Below are positions 48,542 through 59,625 of a DNA stretch of 64,000 nt, piece after piece. The stretch lies in NCBI GenBank assembly GCA_020631735.1, contig CM036160.1:1658407-1722406 (forward strand), read 5' to 3'. The stretch is from Saccharum officinarum (Eukaryota > Streptophyta > Magnoliopsida > Poales > Poaceae). Under the pieces are notes generated by a model, which saw only the letters and a program-made list of their open reading frames with translations, was not told where the DNA came from and made no database searches. Position 1 is the first letter of the stretch. Every line of letters begins with the position of its first letter. A program made the translations under genes and the position numbers.

Positions 48542-49689
48542 TTAAGAGTAGTCTGACAGTCTCTGTAGTCACTTGATACGTGGCTAGTTAAATATATTAT
48601 AGTATATATGGTTTTATTTCTGATGTCAACATATTTCACTTGTGTTTTTGTCAAGTTGGCCCCCCCTTGATTTTGGCCGTGCTCCGTCGCTGGACTCAAA
48701 GTTGTCCAACAGAGACCATGTGAAGTGGCCACGCACGTCCACTCTGCAGCTGCAGGAATAGGGATGCAAGCATTTGAATTCAACCATGCGCCACATGAAA
48801 ATAGCACATAACTAAACTAGGGGTAGTTCTAGAGTTGGTGCATACTCTATTGATTCTTTAACAACTGAGATATGGCGCTGGAGGTAATCTAGCTTGTGTA
48901 GTCTGCAACGCAGCTTCCATGGATAGATCACCCTTATCAATGTCCCCATCCCTGCACAAACAAATTAAACCCATGAGAAGTGTGACCATATCATGGATCT
49001 CTCACAAAGATTACCATATATGTTCAGCGCTCCTCAGTCCACTAGATGTTTTAACGAATAAACGAGACAGCCTGCCTAACAAACTCAGGTTCGTCGTCTA
49101 GGCTAGAGGCTGAGCTTTCATTTCTACACATGGCCTTGATTAGAAGTCCATATATATATACAATGTGATTTTATGACAAACTCACGTTCAATGCAACTGA
49201 TTTCATTTTTTTTTGCAAGACCTCCCAGTTAGGCCAGATGCATCACTAGATCCGGTCTTTGTATGTGATAGTAATTCATGTAGCCTAAATTCCTAATAAT
49301 GCGTATATATACGAGCAATGCCTAAGTTAGCCTCTTGTGTGTGTATATATATAGCTATGATCATCTTTCAAAAACAAAAATTGTGACTATATAAAGGAGC
49401 TTTGCTCATCTCTGAAAGTGAGCTTTGGCTTTTTTTTTGCTTATCACATCCTTAATTTGCCTCCATCAACTATTTGATCAACCATATATTTTCCTGACTC
49501 GATGGCTATGCTTCAAATGAGGATCCTGTTGATACATACCAAGGAAACCGGCGCCTACCCGATTCCAGAAACTGGTCTGGGAGATTTCAGCTGTTGCTCC
49601 TCTAAACCTAACTGAAATGGGCCCAATCGGTCATGTGTAGGTTTTGAAAGCCCATCGAATGTTAATGACTGAGATTCTTCATTATTTTG

Positions 49690-49960
49690 ATGATTTGGAG
49701 TAGATTACACAATATGAGATCTACAACTTTGTAGTCAACACTTTTTGTTTAAGGCCATTTAGAGTGTCAAATATTCATTTTAAGTTACAAGATTTTGAGA
49801 TTTGAAATTTTCAAACAATCTCAAATGGAGACACGCCATATACCAAAGTAGTAGTGGTTGACCAAATCTAAAACTTTGAGTTGAAAACTTTTTTTTGTGT
49901 GAGATCTTTTAGAGGCCGAGATATTCAATGCAAGATTATTAAATTTTAATACAAAAGGAT
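49690..49960. repeat. CACTA-like subterminal repeat patch (uncertain)
   Basis: Repeats of GAGATCTACAACTTTGTAGTCAAC and AAATTTTGAAT-like motifs resemble the CACTA subterminal units at 13040-13475. No CACTA terminus was found nearby. It lies in the intron before the last GH1 exons. Confidence 0.35.
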
Positions 49961-50210
49961 AGTAATCTTATGCTCACTGAGAAGTGAGTTTATAGTTTAG
50001 TGCCTAGGAGGGATCACACAAGGCAAAAGGTCATCGATTTCAATCATATGAAGTGCATCTGTGCATGGTTTATCCTAAAAATCACGTGACTTGTCACTTG
50101 TGACCATGGTGCCTAACTTGGGATGTTTGTCCCCAAATTTTACTAACGTTTTCAGTGATGTAGATAGGTGGGTTTCCATATTTCTTCTTCATGATCATAA
50201 GGATATCCTT

Positions 50211-50451
50211 TAGGCCATTAGGGTACATGTAGATCCACCAATTTCCAGTCTACAAATTGAAGTAATATAATAAAGTTTAATTAATTACCAATAAGAATTT
50301 TACAAGAAAAACTACAGATTTGTTCCACTTTAGGCCATTAGGGTACATGTAGATCCACCAATTTCCAGTCTGCAAATTGAAGTAATATAATAAATTTTTA
50401 ATTAATTACCAATAAGAATTTTACAAGAAAAACTACATATTTGTTCCACTT
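50211..50451. repeat. 120-bp tandem duplication of a GH1 exon start
   Basis: Units 50211-50330 and 50331-50451 are nearly identical. Each contains the splice acceptor and first part of the WIYMYPNGLK exon, with acceptor TTGCAG in one and TTGTAG in the other. Only the lower-coordinate copy continues into the rest of the exon. Confidence 0.92.
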
Positions 50452-50675
50452 TATTGCCAACACAAAACATTTGCGTGTTTAATTAAGAAGCAACTACCCT
50501 TATTTACGTCTAAAATTTAACAATGTGAGAACTCTATGAATATATTTTTGAACATTTTTTTACATTATCACTTTTAGCATAAATAAAAAATATCGTAAAA
50601 AAATTAATATGGAGTCAGGAAATACGTACAGCAGGACCAATAGTATTCCGTCAGGCCTATCGCCGATTGAAGAGA

Positions 50676-50680
50676 TGAAC
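50676..50680 (+). other. Target-site duplication of element B, left
   Basis: TGAAC, identical to 62359-62363. Confidence 0.93.
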
Positions 50681-51243
50681 TGTAACACCCTAAAATTTTG
50701 AAAAGAAGAAAAATAGGAGAGATATGATTTTTGTATATTTTTGTGAGCACGCAAACTTAGAATAATAATAATTTTTATAAATTTAAAATCAATATAAGTG
50801 TAGAAACATGATTGAGCATTCATGCTGCTGCATTTGAAGTTTTGTATTGAGTGGTTTAAATCAAATTCAAATTTGATTTGAAAATCAATTGAAAAATGAA
50901 TTTGAAAAATTGGAAAAAGATTTCTTATTCTCTCTCTGCTCTCGGGCCGGTTTTCTTCACGGCCCAGCGCGTGCGGCCCGCTCTTCAATCTTCCCCGCGC
51001 CCGCATCCTTCTCCTGGGCCGGGCCCAAGTCGCGGCTGCTGGCCGTCTTCACGCGCGCGTGGCAGCGTTCCGCACCGAGTCGCTGACGAGTGGGTCCCAC
51101 CTGTCAGTGACCACCTTCCCTTTCCTTTCTTCTTCCTCCGGCTCTTTCCATCGACGAACACCGCCTTCCTCTCTCTAACCGATTCGGTGATTCGAATCCG
51201 CCTCCAATCTCCCTCCCTTCCTTACTTAGCGACGCCTCCGGGC

Positions 51244-51250
51244 TATAAAA
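51244..51250 (+). promoter_or_regulatory. TATA box in 5' LTR of element B
   Basis: TATAAAA in GGGCTATAAAACGG, repeated in the 3' LTR at 60191-60197. Transcription probably starts about 30 bp downstream. Confidence 0.65.
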
Positions 51251-52841
51251 CGGAACCCGTGACTCCCCGCTTCTCATTGAGCCGCTAAGACCCTAGCCTC
51301 GACATCCCGGGAAGGTCACCGTCGGAGCTCCGCCTCCACCGCCGTCTTGCCGAGCTAGCCGCCGCCCTCCGGTTGCTCTCCAGTTTCGTTCTCGCGGGGT
51401 AAGGTCGCGATGATGCGCCTTTCTTTTGGTGCATTTGGTTTGTCGAATGGTGCTCGGTATGGTCATCTTCTCAAGCTCCGGCGAGCTCGGGCTCCATCCG
51501 GCCATGGCGCCGCCGTCGGGGTTACTGTAGCCACCGGCGTTCTCTTTTTCCCTCACACCGATCCGATCGGAACCGTCCGTTTTAAATCGGATGACTGCTA
51601 TTTGACGATACCGGTTCGGCCGGCAAATTTGCTAAAGAGTCCCTGAGATTTTTAAATATAGAACCCGCGGTCCGAAGCGTAAACCAGAAAATACGTTTTG
51701 ATTAAATGAAAATGTAATTCGTCTCGGTAAATGAAAAATATGTTTTCTGATATTTACAGTTCTGTCATTTAATTTGTTTTAGTCGTAGAATCTTCGTTTT
51801 AACTCCGATTTGGTCCATTCAAATTGTGTTAGATTCATATTTGCGAGCTCTATGTAACTATACAACTGTACAGTAGGTTTGGATTAATTTATTTTCGAGT
51901 TTTTAATTAAAGTAATTATTTATCTATAGGAAATCTTCGTAAATTCATAACTTTGTCGTTTTAGCTCCGTTTTTCGTGATCTTTGCGTCTGTGTGATCCT
52001 AGCGAGTTGTAGATTCGTTTTAAAGACTTTTTATCTTATTTTCTTACTATTGGTGTATTGTTCTAATTATAGTCTTGTTTGTCTATGCATGATTGCCTCT
52101 GGATGAATGTTGTTGCTATTGTTGATCGAGTATAGACGGTGAGCAATTCGTTGGAGATCAAGAGTTTTACTACGAACAAGATCACCAGGACCAGTTTGAG
52201 CAAGGCAAGTATAGCATGGGATTATCCTTGTTGTCCTATTCATATTAAGCAAATAATATCATTATGCATATATTCCTTGTTAAGGATGACTTAGTATTGA
52301 TCTTATTCCTTGATACCTATTATACTGCATGGATTAGTATTGCTAGTGCTCAACTTGAACTATGATCATGTAATTTGACTAATGGAATATGCAATAAACA
52401 TTAAAAGATGATTTATTACTGTTTAAGGGTACTAGAGCATGGGGTTACTTTGGTGCTCTTGTTACTCTCCATAAGGACTCATCTATAAGCGAAAATCCGG
52501 GATTTACAGTACAACTGTGAGGGCTAAAATAGCTCTGGCTTTAGTCATATAGAAGGACCTTTTCTAGCTTGTTAGAGGTATTCCTTTATGGCGTAAGAAT
52601 GGCTTGACGAATCGGGTATAGTGCGGCCTCTGTCCTCATGTGTATAGGCTGCGCGCTATTGTGCCATCAGGAAGGAGGGCTCTACATCTGTTTGCCGAGT
52701 GAAATTTAATGGTCCTAACTTGTTAGACGAACCTTCGAAAGACTTCATAGTGAACCCTGCCGACCTTCCTTGGAAGTGGGTCAAGAGATTAGCTACCTCG
52801 GGCGAAAGGGTAAATCACGACTCACAGTGAAAGTGTACAAC

Positions 52842-52882
52842 CTCTGCAGAGTGTAAAACTGTTATAACAGCCGTGCTCACGG
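52842..52882 (+). promoter_or_regulatory. Three adjacent palindromes in 5' LTR of element B
   Basis: CTCTGCAGAG (52842-52851), CTGTTATAACAG (52859-52870), CCGTGCTCACGG (52871-52882). The 3' LTR has the same trio at 61781-61821, with one mismatch (CTCTACAGAG) in the first. Confidence 0.6.
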
Positions 52883-53422
52883 TCACGAGTGGCCTTGGAC
52901 CCTTATGGAATAGTGGATCATTAATAATGAATATGTTTTTGCTATTCGTTAATCATTTCACATGGATCATATGTTTATTGATTATATTGAGACACTTTGA
53001 TATCATTGAAATACTAAATTAATGCTATATAAAAGCTACATGCTGATAAACCTATGTTATGCCTTTGAGCCTCATGAACCCCATGTTATATTTGTTGAGT
53101 ACGAGATGTACTTACGCTTGTTTATTTTTTTTTACTTGGATAAAAATCCCGGATGGGTAACAGATGGTGCAAGTAGTGACTACTTTTACTTTCCGGAAGA
53201 TTACTAGACTTGTTGTCAACCAGTCAATGTGCCTGTGATTGGAGCTACCACGAGAGTTTTTATATTTCCGCTATATTATTGTAAAGACTATGTGTTATTA
53301 ACCGTGATGTAATAACATTTGTGATGATACATCCTTTATAATTTGTTAACTTATGTGTGATTGATCTCTGGGCACATATAAGGGTATGCATTCCATTTGG
53401 TCAATAAATGGGTGTGACAAAT

Positions 53423-53434
53423 TGGTATCAGAGC
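53423..53434 (+). other. Primer-binding site of element B
   Basis: TGGTATCAGAGC, complementary to the 3' end of plant initiator-Met tRNA, three bases after the 5' LTR. Confidence 0.95.
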
Positions 53435-53608
53435 TATTGTTGACTGTAGGACGCAAGCCTAGATAGAAATGGTCGATTTAGTGTCATCCTTTCACTATTT
53501 TTATGCTCATTATCTTGCTCTTGTTATTTGATAAATTTTTATGCTCCTTATGTCTCATTCTATTACGAAATTTTGCCTCTATTCTAATTACATCTAAAAA
53601 CTCTGTAG

Positions 53609-54468
53609 ATGGTTCGTGGCCGCAAGACTGCCCGCATCACCACTGGAGGACACTACCCACCTCGTGCTTTGATTTCACCTGAAGAGCCACAAGAGGAAGT
53701 ACCCCAGGAGAATGAGCAGACCCCTGAAGTACCAATCCAAGTGCCAGCACCTTCTCAGGAAGAACCCGAGCCTGAAGAAGACCCTGAGATCATCGAGATT
53801 GAAGATGATGAAGAGGAGGAAGCCAATGGAGGAGAGCAACCCCGTCTCCCCCACCTGGTGCAGCTGCTGAGGATGTGCCACCCCCTCCAATGGGTTGGAC
53901 TGTGAAGATCTACCATAAGGCAGGAGGAAATGCTGTTTCTCACCATCGACTTGTGGGAATGCTCTCTGCCTACTTCGCTGATTGGCACCCAGCTGTGGAG
54001 TATGTCTGTTGGGAGTACACCCATCCGCTGGAGGACACTTACTGGAAGGCAAGAGCAAGCATTTTTCCTAAGGATGAGGAAAAAGGAGCATACCAGCTGG
54101 ACAGGATGTATGCTCACATGGGTCGTCGAGCTACCATGGAGGATAGTATTGAAGATGCTGCTTTTGAAGCATGTATGGGCCTCCGCTACCTTCGCTTTGA
54201 CAGCATGAAGCATGATATCCACCGCTACCTCCCTCATGCACACCCCGACCTTGGATGGGCCATGATGGATCCAGTGCAGTTGGAACCACTTCCTCGGGTG
54301 ATGGTGAACTTTGTCTATGACATGATGGAGAGGAAGCTGTAGTTAGAGGAGATGGTGAAGGCACAAGGGAAGACCATCAAGAGGTGCCAAGCAATGATTG
54401 ATGAACTCGGAGCAAACCAAGGCATGGCAAAGATTTATAAGACATTAGAGCATGAGCCACGCCAGTAA
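53609..54468 (+). pseudogene. Extra ORF upstream of gag with histone H3-tail-like N-terminus, disrupted
   Basis: Starts MVRGRKTARITTGGHYPPR. The part TAR-I-TTGG-HYPPR aligns with the H3 tail (TAR-K-STGG-KA-PR). A proline/glutamate-rich acidic stretch follows (EEPEPEEDPEIIEIEDDEEE). After a one-base frameshift in the C-rich run near 53838-53850 comes a globular part, from PPPPMGWTVKIYHKAGG through FADWHPAVEYVCWEY and ASIFPKDEEKGAYQLDRMY to PLPRVMVNFVYDMMERKL. A TAG at 54340-54342 (probably from CAG) precedes a helical tail ending HEPRQ at 54468. I do not recognise the globular domain. Position between primer site and gag, in the sense orientation, marks it as an element-encoded accessory protein. 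Confidence 0.75.
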
Positions 54469-55161
54469 AAAAATAGGAGTCCTTTATGTAATAAGAACGT
54501 TCTTAGTAACGTCAGTTGAGTCTTCGAGTCTGTCGTGTGGTTTGAACTTTGGTATGATAGTTGCTTTATCATTATGTTTATGTGTGAGTTGGATTTTTGT
54601 TATGAGTGCTGGGGCTTGTAGGCATGTCTACAAGTTCCATTTTTAAGAATAACAGTCTTTTAGTCAAGGGAATAATAGTTGGGTTTGGTATTGTCTCGTT
54701 TCTGTCCTTGCTGTTTTCTGGAGCAGTCTGCAATATTTCTGATATGGTTCAAAAACGGTTCGTGCAACATTTATGAAATTTTTATGAGAGAAACTAGGCT
54801 TAAGCACCTTTCAAAGGCCACTGGAATCACCTTTTTATCTGATCTGGTTCGAGAGATATAACTGTTACAAGTTAAAGTTTCTGCACAGTCTGGAATCTAT
54901 AACAGTTTCTGTTGCGCCTTAATTTGCATTAACTTAACGACAGAATCTGGTCTTATGGTCTAAATAGAAGTTGTGGGGAACTTCATAAGCTTTCCAACCA
55001 TATAAAGCACGCCTCTATTGGACTTCTGTAGTTCGAGATATGATTGATTTACTGAACTGATCACACTGATATTCGCTCAGAAAACTTTCAGATATCATTC
55101 TTTATCTTATAAGTGGTTGATAACATGGAAATCTCAAAGTTTGCATTCTTATGGATGTCAG
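54469..55161 (+). other. Spacer between the extra ORF and gag
   Basis: About 690 bp, AT-rich, without a supported ORF. Could hold signals for separate expression of gag. Confidence 0.5.
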
Positions 55162-56245
55162 ATGGCCGGAAGAGGAAGAGGCAGGGGTCGTGGAGGTGTT
55201 TCCCCGAATCCACCACCACCACCGCCACCAACTATTGAGCAACTTCTGGCAGTGCAGACACAACTCATGCAACAATTGGTGCAGAACCAACATAATCATC
55301 CAGTTGCTGGAGTACCACCACGTGATAAGCGTGGTGAGTTCTTGAAGGGTCATCCCCAGTGTTCACGCATGCCGCTAATCCATTGGAAGCAGATGATTGG
55401 CTCCGTGCCGTGGAAAAGCAACTCAACATTGCTCAATATGATGACCGTCAGAAGGTGTTGTTTGCTTCTGGACAACTCCAGGGAGAAGCTCAGGACTGGT
55501 GGGAATCATATGAGTATGGTCGTCCCGCCAATGCTCCTGCAGTCACTTGGCAGGAGTTTAGAGAGAACTTCAGAGCTTATCATATACCAGAAGGAATAAT
55601 AGAACTGAAGGCAGAGGAATTCCGGAATTTGACCCAGGGGTCATTATCTGTAGCTGAGTATCGTGACAAGTTTGCCCAGTTGTCACGATATGCACCACAT
55701 GAGGTGGCCAATGACAATGATAAGCAACGCCGTTTTCTGAAGGGATTGTATGATGGATTACAACTACAGCTGATGTCTAATACCTATCCCAATTTTCAGA
55801 CGCTTGTGAACCGCGCTATCGTGGTAGACAACAAGCGCAAGGAGATGGATGCCAAGAGGAAAAGGCTTCAGGGACAGACTTCTGGTAGTAACACTCGTCC
55901 CCGTACTGGTTTCCAGCAGGTTAATCGACAGAGGCCTCCTTCTGGTTAGTGGAATCGTGGACAGGTCCCTTTCCGCAATCAGTTTCCGCAACGTCCCCTA
56001 TTCCAGCCGCAGAATGGTAACCAACGCCCTCCGCAGCAGAATGGGAATCAACCTCAGCGACAGGGTCCTTCCAATAATACTCCCATGAAGACCAGTGCTC
56101 CCAATACCCCCAATAAGTGTTTCCGATGTGGAAAAGAAGGTCACTTGTCCTACAACTGCCCTGAGAAGATCAATCAGCAGACTCTACAGAGGCAGGGTAG
56201 TCACCAGAAGCCTGCATCTAATACTGGAAGGGTGAACCACTTGTC
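55162..56245 (+). pseudogene. gag: Gag of element B (capsid and zinc knuckle), disrupted
   Basis: The ATG at 55162 opens MAGRGRGRGRGG, a basic start followed by a polyproline run and PTIEQLLAVQTQL. A one-base deletion in the C run near 55355 shifts the frame to that used by all downstream pol (FTHAANPLEADDWLRAVEKQ). Retrotrans_gag landmarks follow: LQGEAQDWWESY, WQEFRENFRAYHIP, EFRNLTQGSLSVAEYRDKF and RRFLKGLYDGLQ. A TAG at 55947-55949 interrupts before the CCHC zinc knuckle CFRCGKEGHLSYNC (56118-56159). Gag forms the particle and binds element RNA. Confidence 0.93.
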
Positions 56246-59200
56246 CCAGGAAACCACAGTGGAGGAACCAGAAGTTATGCTTGGTACGTTCGATGTCCAT
56301 TCCACTCCCGCCACTGTTCTTTTTGATTCTGGAGCATCACATTATTTCATATCACAATCATTTGTTAGAATACATAGAATTCATTTGTGTGCCATGAAGA
56401 ATCCTATATTAGTAAACTCACCTGGTGGAAGTATGCCAGCATCTTATCGTTGTCTCCCGATTAGTCTCATTCTAAGGAGGGTAGAGTTTAAGGTGAGTCC
56501 TATAGTATTGAGAACAGCTGGGATCGATCTTATCTTGGGAATGGATTGGATGATGCAACAACAAGCAGAGATTTAGTGCAAAGGTAAATCAGTAGTGCTG
56601 ACAACACCAAAGGGAGATAGGATCAGAGTTGATGTGAAAGTGCAGAAACAGGAGACCGCTTTAGTGAATCAGCTTACTGATGGTGCCAACAAGGAGGACC
56701 AGGTTGTGGAAGAGTTCTCCGATGTGTTTCCCGAGGAATTGCCAGGTATGCCACCCGACCGTGACATTGAATTTATTATTGAATTATTACCTGGGACTGC
56801 ACCCATAGCTCAGCGTCCATATAGAATGGGAGTAGATGAATTAGAAGAACTTAAGAAACAAATTAAGGAATTGCAGGATAAGGGTTTCATTCGTCCTAGT
56901 TCTTCACCTTGGGGAGCACCAGTGATTTTTGTGGATAAGAAAGATGGTACACAGAGGATGTGTGTAGATTATCGGTCTCTCAATGAGGTCACCATCAAGA
57001 ATAAGTACCCATTGCCCAGGATTGATGACTTGTTTGATCAATTAAGAGGTGCTTGTGTATTCTCCAAGATTGATCTTCGTTCTGGATATCATCAGTTGAA
57101 GATTCGTGCTAGTGATGTACCAAAGACAGCTTTTACCACACGGTATGGGTTGTATGAGTATACAGTGATGTCTTTTGGTCTGACTAATGCTCCTGCATAC
57201 TTTATGTATTTAATGAATAAGGTATTCATGGAATATCTAGACAAGTTTGTAGTGGTATTCATCGATGATATTCTAGTATTCTCCAAGACTGAGGAGGAAC
57301 ATGCTGAACATTTGAGGCTAGTTTTGCAAAAGCTCAGAGAACATCGGTTATATGCCAAGCGGAGTAAATGTGAGTTTTGGTTGAAGGAAGTTTCCTTTCT
57401 TGGTCATGTTGTCTCAAATGGAGGAATATCAGTAGATCCTAGCAAAGTGAAAGACGTATTGGACTGGAAGCCACCAACCAGTGCAAGTGAGATCCGTAGT
57501 TTCTTGGGATTAGCAGGCTATTACAGAAGATTTATAGAGGGATTTTCTAAGCTTGCGAAACCAATGACTGCACTATTAGAGAAGAATGCCAAGTTTGTGT
57601 GGTCTGAGAAGTGTCAGGCTAATTTTGAGGAATTAAAGAAAAGATTGACCACTGCACCAGTATTAGTTTTGCCAGATCTGAGTAAACAGTTCTCTATTTA
57701 CTGTGATGCATCTCGTTTGGGTTTAGGATGTGTTCTTATGCAAGAAGGTAGAGTTGTGGCATATGCATCAAGACAGTTGAGAAAGCATGAATTAAATTAT
57801 CCTACTCATGACTTGGAATTAGCTGCAGTGGTTCATGCATTAAAGATATGGAGACACTATTTGATTGGACATAAAAGTGATATATATACTGATCACAAGA
57901 GTTTAAAGTATATCTTCACTCAATCAGATCTGAACTTGAGGCAGCGTAGATGGCTGGAGTTGATAAAGGATTATGATCTAGAGGTGCATTATCACCCAGG
58001 AAAGGCTAATGTCGTTGCTGATGCTCTTAGTAGGAAAAGCTACGCTAATGAAATACAAGTAATGCCTTTGGCAAGAGAGTTGTGTGCTGAATGTGAGTAT
58101 CTGAACTTAGGGTTTACTATCAATGCAGTAGAATTGGTACTAGAACCTACTCTGGAGCAAGAGATACGCAAGAGTCACATGAAAGATGCAAAATTGAGAG
58201 AGATAGCAGAGAATATAGTGAAGGGCAAATCACCAGGATTCCATAAGGATGATAAGGGTACATTATGGTTTGGAAAAAGGTTGTGTGTGCCAGAGGATAA
58301 GACTATCAGAAAAGCAATTTTGAGTGAAGCTCATGAGTCAGCTTATTCCATACATCCAGGGAGTACTAAGATGTATCTGGATCTGAGAGAGAAATATTGG
58401 TGGTATGGTTTAAAAAGAGATGTTGCTGAATATGTTGCTTTGTGTGACACATGTCAAAGGGTGAAAGCGGAACATCAGAGACCTGCAGGATTGTTACAAC
58501 CTATGCAGATACCTGAATAGAAATAGGAAGAAGTTGGTATAGATTTTATAGTTGGATTGCCACGTACTCAGAGAGGGTATGATTCGATTTGGGTAATAGT
58601 AGATCGCTTAACAAAGGTTGCTCATTTTCTGCCAGTTAGGACTACATATAGCAGTGCGAGGTTGGCAGAATTGTATATGGAAAGAATAGTGAGTCTGCAT
58701 AGAGTTCCTAAGAAAATTGTGTCTGATCGAGGTACCCAATTTACATCTCATTATTGGCAAAAGATACATGAATCACTAGGAACCAAGCTGAATTTTAGTA
58801 CAGCTTACCATCCACAGACAGATGGACAGACGGAAAGAATTAATCAGATATTGGAGGATATGTTGAGAGCTTGTGCTTTACAATATGGTACTAGTTGGGA
58901 TAAGAGTTTGCCTTATGCAGAGTTCTCCTATAACAATAGTTATCAGAAGAGTCTTCAGATGGCACCGTTTGAGGCTCTGTATGGACGAAAGTGTAGAACC
59001 CCGTTGTTCTGGAATCAGACAGGGGAAAGTCAAGTGTTTGGGCCTGATGTACTCAAGGATGCTGAAAAGAAAGTAAGAATGATTAGGAATAATCTAAAAA
59101 TAGCTCAGTCCAGACAGAAGAGTTACGCTGATACTCGGAGAAGAGAGTTAATCTTTGAAGTAGGAGATTATGTATATTTGAAAGTATCGCCAATGAGGAG

Positions 59201-59579
59201 TGTGAGAAGGTTCAACATGAAAGGTAAATTGGCACCAAGATATATTGGACCTTTCAAGATTATAGAGAGACGTGGTGAAGTAGCATATCAGTTGGAATTA
59301 CCAGAAAGTTTGGCGGGTGTACATGATATGTTCCATGTGTCTCAACTGAAGAAATGTTTGCGAGTACCAGAGGAACAGATTTCGCTAGAGGAGCTCACTG
59401 TTAAGGAAGATCTTACATATGAAGAGTTTCCAGTGAAAATTCTAGAGACTGCTGAAAAAGTTACGAGAAGTCGAACTATTAAGATGTGCAAAGTTCAGTG
59501 GAATCGGTACACAGAGGGTGAGGCCACTTGGGAAAGAGAAGAGGATCTGAGAAAAACCTACCCGAAACTGTTTGAGTAA
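56246..59579 (+). pseudogene. pol: Pol of element B: protease, RT, RNase H, integrase, chromodomain-like tail
   Basis: Same frame as the later gag. The protease has DSGAS at 56325-56339; a TAG at 56574-56576 replaces the CAG found in element A (QAEI-stop-C). RT has IDLRSGYHQ and the FIDD box near 57264; RNase H has YCDAS and VADALSRK; the integrase zinc finger ends CDTC. Two TAGs (58518-58520 and 58524-58526) replace two Trp codons of the PEWKWEEVG motif just before the first catalytic Asp. The remaining integrase core (VSDRGTQF, DGQTERIN) and the chromodomain-like tail (EATWEREEDL) are open to 59579. Protein similarity to element A is high, but this copy cannot make a complete polyprotein. 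Confidence 0.95.
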
Positions 59580-59612
59580 GCATCTTCCGAATCTCGGGAC
59601 GAGATTCATCTT

Positions 59613-59622
59613 AAGGGGGTAG
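59613..59622 (+). other. Polypurine tract of element B
   Basis: AAGGGGGTAG just before the 3' LTR, identical to that of element A. Confidence 0.85.
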
Positions 59623-59625
59623 AAT

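Larger units (their letters stand above)
48660..50656 (-). pseudogene. GH1 beta-glucosidase pseudogene, 3' exons
   Basis: Minus-strand exons left of element B: 50656-50630 (PDG and TIGPA, one base missing between them, donor GCT|GTACGT), 50249-50148 (TGNWWIYMYPNGLKDI then YGNPPIYITEN), 48951-48846 (GDIDKGDLSMEAAL, then in a shifted frame YLQRHIS) and 48743 to about 48660 (VDVRGHFTWSLLDNFE). YITEN carries the catalytic nucleophile Glu of family 1 glycosidases. Several single-base deletions break frames in the third exon, donors are weak, and the conserved Trp of NFEW and all sequence after it are lost. LTR C lies 0.1 kb downstream. The motifs resemble the monocot clade with maize Glu1 and sorghum dhurrinase. 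Confidence 0.88.
50681..53419 (+). repeat. 5' LTR of element B
   Basis: Begins TGTAACACCC, ends GGGTGTGACA. GC-rich promoter section at about 50940-51560 with a TATA box at 51244. Conserved 3' block at about 52210-52980 with three palindromes (52842-52882). ORFs at 50889-51646 are not coding. Confidence 0.95.

Noticed and set aside
50889..51646. ORFs in LTR B, repeated at 59835-60597
   Set aside because: Their presence in both LTRs only reflects LTR duplication, and indels between the LTRs change the frames, arguing against coding.
53423..53434. Possible tRNA-related sequence
   Set aside because: Only a 12-base primer-binding site complementary to initiator-Met tRNA, not a tRNA gene. No tRNA, rRNA or CRISPR array was found in the window.
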